From Stromatinia cepivora (taxonomy: Eukaryota > Ascomycota > Leotiomycetes > Helotiales > Sclerotiniaceae): a DNA stretch of 64,000 nucleotides. The position numbers were made by a program, and so were the translations under genes. This document shows, piece by piece, positions 58,715 to 64,000 of this stretch (its first letter is position 1; every line of letters begins with the position of its first letter). Under the pieces are notes generated by a model. That model did no database searches and was not told where the DNA came from. It was given only the letters and a program-made list of their open reading frames with translations. The stretch spans positions 3,534,001 through 3,598,000 of the forward strand of contig RCTD01000001.1 in NCBI GenBank assembly GCA_014898415.1, written 5' to 3'.

Positions 58715-61700
58715 ATGACTTCCGGTATAAATTTTAAAGAAGAACCCTTAAAAAAGAGGTCCAATTATATTGAATAGATAAATAAGGCTAAATTATACCT
58801 TGAAATTAATGGTTTTATGCCTTATATCGATGGTTCCGAAACTCCTCCAAATAAATCATTATATATTAATGAAAAAGGAGAACCTTATAGCCCTGAATTA
58901 GCTATTAGATTTAATGAAAGAACCTCTGAATATCTTCGAAATGAAAAGAGGGCTTTAGGAGCTGTTAAATCTATAATTAGCTTCGAATTAATCGAAAGAT
59001 TTAAAGATAAAAATTCGGCTAAAACCCTTTGGGAATCTATTAATAAAATATTTGGAGAATCATCCTTAGAATTAATGGGGAGATATCTAAATAAATTAAT
59101 AGAATCTAATTATAATAGTTCTGATGGAATGGATGAATATACTAATTCTATCCAATCGTCATATAACTATTTAAAATCGATGAAATACGAAATTCCGAAG
59201 GCCTTTATTGTATGATTCCTTTTTAGAGGCCTACCTAGTTCATTCGATAGTTTTGCCTCTCGAAAATACGAAGAATTAGCTAAAGAATTAGCTAATAATA
59301 ATAATATTGATTTAGATAATTTATTTTCTGAATTAATATCCGAAAAGGCTAGAATGAAATCTAATATAGATCTCAACGCAAATAAAACTAGTTTTAAAAA
59401 TAATAAAACTCCTTATTGTAGTCATTACCGGAAGAAGGGTCATTTAGAATCTAAATGCTTTATTAAATACCCTGAATTAAAGAATAACAAGGGTAATAAT
59501 AATAAGCAATCCAATTCTGATTCGAATAATAATTCGAATAAAAAGAACCCTCTTTCAAACAAGCAATTAATGACTATAAATCATAATATTGGATTAGCTA
59601 ATTCAGTCAATATTTCGAAATACAAATTCATATTAGATTTAGGAGCTACAGAACATTATTGCCCTAATAAGGAATGGTTTATTAATTATAAACCATTGAA
59701 AAATCAATATATCACTATAACCAATAATGAAAATACTTCAATCGAAGGAATAGATGATATTCCAATTATTATTAATAATAATTCAGAAGTTATTATTCAA
59801 AGGGTATATTATATACCAAAATTAGCCACAACCTTAATTAACTCAAATAAAATAGCTACTAAAGACTGGGCTAATCATATTATACCACCAGGAAATAAAA
59901 TCAATCTAATCCATAAAAAATATAATATTAAAACTACAGCTCCCTAAATCAATAATACTTATTATTTAGATTTTAAAATAAATTCTAAATATATCAAAAG
60001 CATTGAAAATAACTCTGAATCTGAAAAATCAGAGCTATTAGCCAATAAAATCGATTTAAACCTAATGCATAAAAGATTAGATTATATTAATAAGGATTAT
60101 TTAATTAAATCCTTGAATATTAAATCAGAAGATAATATATCTGATTTAAATACATATGAATCATACAAATTCGGCAAATTCCATCAAATAATAAATCGAG
60201 AACCCTTTGATATTCCCGATATATCGAATAAATTCGAAAAATTCAGTCTAAATATTCAAGGGAATTTAAAATATTCCGATGAATATAAAAATCAGGATTT
60301 AAATATTTTGGAAGAAGAAAGCCCTGATTTCGAACCTATTAATACTATAAATGAAGAAGAAGAAAATTCAACTTCAATTATAATACAAAACCCAATTCCC
60401 GAAAAAAGAATAATCGAATCAGGATGCTCAAATAATGAAATCGAAGAAGGAACCCCTGAAAAACCTGAAATTCGAACCTCTAAACGAATTAGAGGGTTAA
60501 AACCTGAAAATAAAGGACTTTCATATGATCATAATGGAGTATCATATTATGGCCTAACTCTTTCTGGGTATTTTAATTCGATTAATAAGGGGGTACAATT
60601 CGAAATCGACAATGAAAATTCGAAAAACCTTCAATTGACTTTCGATACTCAGCTTAAAAATAATAATAAAATTATTATTAAAAAGTCTGATCATATATTA
60701 ATCGAACCAAAATCCTATAAAGAAACAATTAGCTCACCGGATAAAGAATATTAACTAAAAGCTATAGATTATGAAATAAATACCCTTGAATTGAATAAAA
60801 CCTGGGATATTATTAATAATCCTAATTATAATAAAACCCTTAAAACTAAATGGGTTTATAAAATAAAGGATTTAGATAATTTTATTGAATTCAAAGCTAG
60901 ATTCGTTGCTAAAGGCTTTAAGCAATTATATAGCCTAGATTACATTGATATTCATGTATCAATAGTTAAATTAATGGTCTAGAAATTATTATTCGTATTA
61001 GCCCTTCAAAATAATTAGCTAATTCATAAAATCAATATAGTATTAGCCTTTGCTCAGAATGATATCGATACACCTCTAATATTAAAACCCCCTGAAGATT
61101 TTAATAAATTAAATAATAAAGCTTTAAAATTAAATAAAGCATTATACGGTTTAAAACAATCGGCCCGAATTTGGTATTATACCTTAAAAACCGTTCTAAA
61201 CAAATTAGATTTTTATAATCTAATTACTGAAGAATATATTTTTATTAATAAAAATAAAAATATCATTCTCAGTATATATGTCGATGATATAGCTATTATA
61301 GCTCCAAATCAAAAGGTTATTAATGAATTTATTAATAATCTTAAAAAGCATTTCGATTTAAAAGATTTAGGGTTTATAAAAGATTATCTAGGTATTCAAA
61401 TCGAAAGAAATACAAATAATTTAAAATTACATCAATCAGAATATACCAAAAAGGTATTAGCTAGATTTGGAATGTTAAAATCACACCCTGTTTCCACTCC
61501 AATGGATCCAAAAATAAAACTTTATTATAATAAAGAAAAAGCTAATAATAATGATATAAAATTATATCAAGAAATTATTGGTTCTTTATTATATTTGTCA
61601 CTTGAAACTAGATTAGATATAGCTTTTCACATCAATAGATTAACTAGTTTTTCATCTAATCCTAGCTCTATACATATTCAAGCCGCTAAAAGAATACTAA

Positions 61701-62224
61701 GATATTTAAAGGGCACTATTAATAAAGGGGTTAATTATAAACGCAATAATAATGACCCTTATATTAAAGGTTATTGTGATTCAGATTATGGGGGTGAAAT
61801 TAATACGTATAAATCAACTAATGGATACGTATTTATATTAGCCGAAGGACCTATTAGCTGGAAATCTAAGCTACAATCGGTTGTAGCCCAATCAACTTCA
61901 GAAGCTGAATTTATAGCTATTAATATAGCAGCTAAAGAGGCTATATATATTAAAAAGCTATTAATAGAACTAAATCTGTATAAACAAGATAAATTTCCAT
62001 TATATACAGATAACCAAGCTGCATTAGCTCTTGCTAAAAACCCTATTTTTCACGAAAGAAGCAAGCATATTGCAATACGGTTTTATTATATTAGAGATAT
62101 TATAAATTCAGACGATCTAAATCTGATTTATACATCAACTAATGATCAAGAAGCCGATGGCCTTACTAAGCCATTAGCTCGAATTAAATTAATCGAATTT
62201 TTAAAACAGATTAATTTATATTGA
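58715..62224 (+). pseudogene. Copia gag-pol remnant of element R
   Basis: One reading frame from ATG at 58715 to about 59947, then further frames to 62224. Stops replace Trp or Gln: TAG at 58775-58777, TGA at 59213-59215 and TAA at 59945-59947; others are near 60752, 60980 and 61012. The gag zinc knuckle reads YCSHYRKKGHLESKC with its second Cys changed to Tyr. The protease reads LDLGATEH instead of LDSGA. The GAG-pre-integrase block HKRLDYINKD is present with CxxC lost. The integrase core is missing: FEKFSLNIQG is followed within a few residues by NLNILEEESPDFEP-like tail sequence. RT retains YVDDIAIIA near 61279 and RNase H retains GYCDSDYGG and YTDNQAALALA to the C-terminus. Confidence 0.9.
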
Positions 62225-62261
62225 TATTATTAAAATATTTAATATACTTATTAAGGGGGTG

Positions 62262-62790
62262 TATAAGAATTTCTAATAAGTTTATTAAATCACTTAATAA
62301 TATTAACCGAACCGATGGTTATATGGTCACGTGATATATTAATAATATAATTTAATATTATTAAATTTTATTATTATATGAAATTTCGATCATATATCAT
62401 ACTAGAATGATTTATAATGGAATAGAATGTGATGGAAGCGTATAGAACTTTCTTATTTCTAAGGTTAAATATTATTGGTTACTATTTCATTTCATTATAT
62501 AAAATGATTCTATAAGATTCGATTTAAATCGATCTTATTTATAATCATAGAATATTATAGAATTTCATAGAATCTTATCAAATACTATAAATAAGAAGAT
62601 TTTCTTCAAAGAATTCTTCTGAAAAACAAGCAAAATAAATTCAATATTCAATACACTCATATTTTGACTTCAACCATTATATATTCGATTACCCTTTTAA
62701 GCTATATAACTAAGTCTTCCACTATAATAATAGTGAATAGTATTATTATTATATTATTCATTATTATTAACCAATCAACCTCCTCCAAGA
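62262..62790 (+). repeat. 3' LTR of Copia element R (529 bp)
   Basis: Preceded by the polypurine tract and followed by TAAAT. Almost identical to the 5' LTR, which makes the insertion young relative to every other repeat in the window. Confidence 0.92.
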
Positions 62791-62795
62791 TAAAT

Positions 62796-62882
62796 ATAAT
62801 TAAATCTTTTATTATTATAATAAATAATATTATAATACTATTATTATTTTATTTATTATTATTCAATCAATCTTCTCCAAAA
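62796..62882 (+). repeat. Old Copia LTR R0, right part
   Basis: It resumes the old LTR after the TSD, ending CAATCTTCTCCAAAA against CAACCTCCTCCAAGA in R. With the left part it makes one complete but heavily mutated LTR. Confidence 0.8.
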
Positions 62883-64000
62883 ACTATCAACTCAACTAAT
62901 CAATAATTAAATTAAAAAGAAATATTAATTTATTTATATTTTAAAAACTATAATATATTATTCTTTTTTATATAAATCATATTTTCTTCTTTTTTATTGA
63001 TTGTTGTAATATTTAAAGTATAAATATCGATATTAATATTAATATTAATAGTAAAGATTTCTTTATATTAGAATAAATCAAAATTTATAATAATAATCTA
63101 GGTTTTTTACGGTATAGTTTATAATATTTAATCAAAATCTTTTGTTTTCTTTTAAATTATTCATTAATTATCAAATAAAAATATAATATTTTTATTTAAT
63201 TTGATAATAATGATTATCTTTATTGTAATTATCAAATATCTTTTCGAAAATCTATTTTTGGTTTGGTTTCTTCTTTTTATTCTTTTTTTTGAATATTTTA
63301 TTTTTTGTAGTTTTTGATTTCGATTTATTAATTGTAATTTGTTTTTGAAAATAAAATGTTGAATATATTGATATTAAAAATGAATAATGAAATATTAAAA
63401 AGATTCGAATATTTTTTGATAATTTGATTATATAGAATCGGGGGTAAACTTTTAATATTTTATATAAATTGATTTATTTATTATTTAAACTCTTTATTTT
63501 TCGAAAAATCTTTATATTTTTAATATTAATATAAACGTTTCATTTTTTTATATAATATAATAAATTTTTGGTTATTTTTATTTATATATTCTTTATAATT
63601 TGTAATTCATTATTTTATTAAAATTCAGAATTGATTCAAGATATATTCTATTCTATCGATTATCTTGTTTTTTTTAAAGAATTTGTACTCTTGTATCAGA
63701 TTCATCTTTGATGAATATAATTTATTGGATTCGATATTGATTTATAAATTAAATTTATAATTTATAAAAGATAAGAAATATTCTATTATTTTCGATATCA
63801 AATTATTAAAAGCAAATTCAATTAAAAGCAATTATTTTATTTAATTATTTTAATAGAAATTAATAAATATATATAAATATTATTTTAAAATAGAATTGAT
63901 TTATTTTATTTATTTATAAATGAGAAACAGGAGAATATTTCAAAATTATTTTTAATTATCCAAAGAATTATATTTAGAATTCTGATATAAATTGTATTTT
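62883..64000 (+). other. AT-rich internal region of old Copia element R0, no readable gene
   Basis: The first 75 bases align with the start of the internal region of R at 58238-58313 (ACTATCAACTCAACTAATCA against GATTATAAGCCCAGCTAG, then the shared AAAACTATAATAT), so R0 was a full element, at least on this side. Beyond about 62960 the sequence is almost pure A and T, and no gag frame can be read. The element continues past the window. Confidence 0.6.

Larger units (their letters stand above)
57709..62790 (+). mobile_element. Young Copia LTR element R (5082 bp), non-autonomous
   Basis: LTRs of exactly 529 bp (57709-58237, 62262-62790) differ by my count at only 3 positions. TAAAT is duplicated at 57704-57708 and 62791-62795. 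A polypurine tract (TTAAGGGGG, 62251-62259) precedes the 3' LTR. The internal frame is Copia-like but has several in-frame stops and lacks most of the integrase core. Its target was the 5' LTR of an older relative, R0. The LTR start TATAAGAA corresponds to TGTGAGAA in R0, so the canonical TG is lost. Recent insertion of an already defective element is the simplest reading. Confidence 0.9.

Noticed and set aside
1..64000. CRISPR arrays, operons and ribosome binding sites
   Set aside because: Spliceosomal introns and eukaryotic retroelements show a fungal genome; the only short tandem array (55279-55343) has no spacers.
1..64000. tRNA or rRNA genes
   Set aside because: I saw no convincing cloverleaf-type or rRNA-like sequence by eye; a tRNA search could still find one.

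Overview
The window looks like an AT-rich/GC-balanced mosaic from a filamentous ascomycete. Short GT-AG introns (about 46-75 bp, many with CTAAC branch sites), RIP-like decay of repeats (TGG to TAG/TGA and CAA to TAA stops, C-to-T and G-to-A transitions) and families such as sedolisin, the TNT-type NADase and Crinkler-like NTPase-nucleases all fit. I infer a Leotiomycete, possibly Sclerotiniaceae, but the sequence alone does not prove the genus.

Layout. Positions 1 to about 15894 are a block of dead transposons. Target-site duplications (TSDs) let the order of insertion be read: a Tc1/mariner-like DNA transposon was split by a minus-strand Gypsy element (G). G was hit by a small gag-only LTR element (B-prime), that by a Copia element (A), and that by a second gag-only element (B). 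A solo LTR of the G family sits in the reverse transcriptase of G. From about 15895 to 57298 lies a gene island. From 57299 to the end is a second AT-rich block: an old Copia LTR that truncates a flavin monooxygenase gene, itself split by a young 5.08-kb Copia element with nearly identical 529-bp LTRs.

Gene island, left to right. A secreted NAD glycohydrolase with a TNT domain (4 exons). A tandem array of an unnamed 2EXR-like family: one pseudogene, three intact paralogs of 570-680 residues and one inverted fragment. A major facilitator transporter (-). A polyamine-oxidase-like flavin amine oxidase (+). A sedolisin tripeptidyl peptidase (-). A Crinkler-like NTPase-nuclease with a zinc cluster (+). 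A calpain-type protease with a basic tail (+). Folylpolyglutamate synthase (-). A hypothetical coiled-coil protein (-). The broken monooxygenase (-).

How the genes relate. Only folylpolyglutamate synthase is clearly housekeeping. Secreted NADase, secreted protease, a Crinkler-like protein and a decaying tandem family beside RIP-mutated repeats are what is expected of an accessory, fast-evolving compartment. There is no biosynthetic backbone gene, so this is not a metabolite cluster. The least described item is the tandem 2EXR-like family, which has conserved N-terminal, central and C-terminal blocks and no function I can assign.
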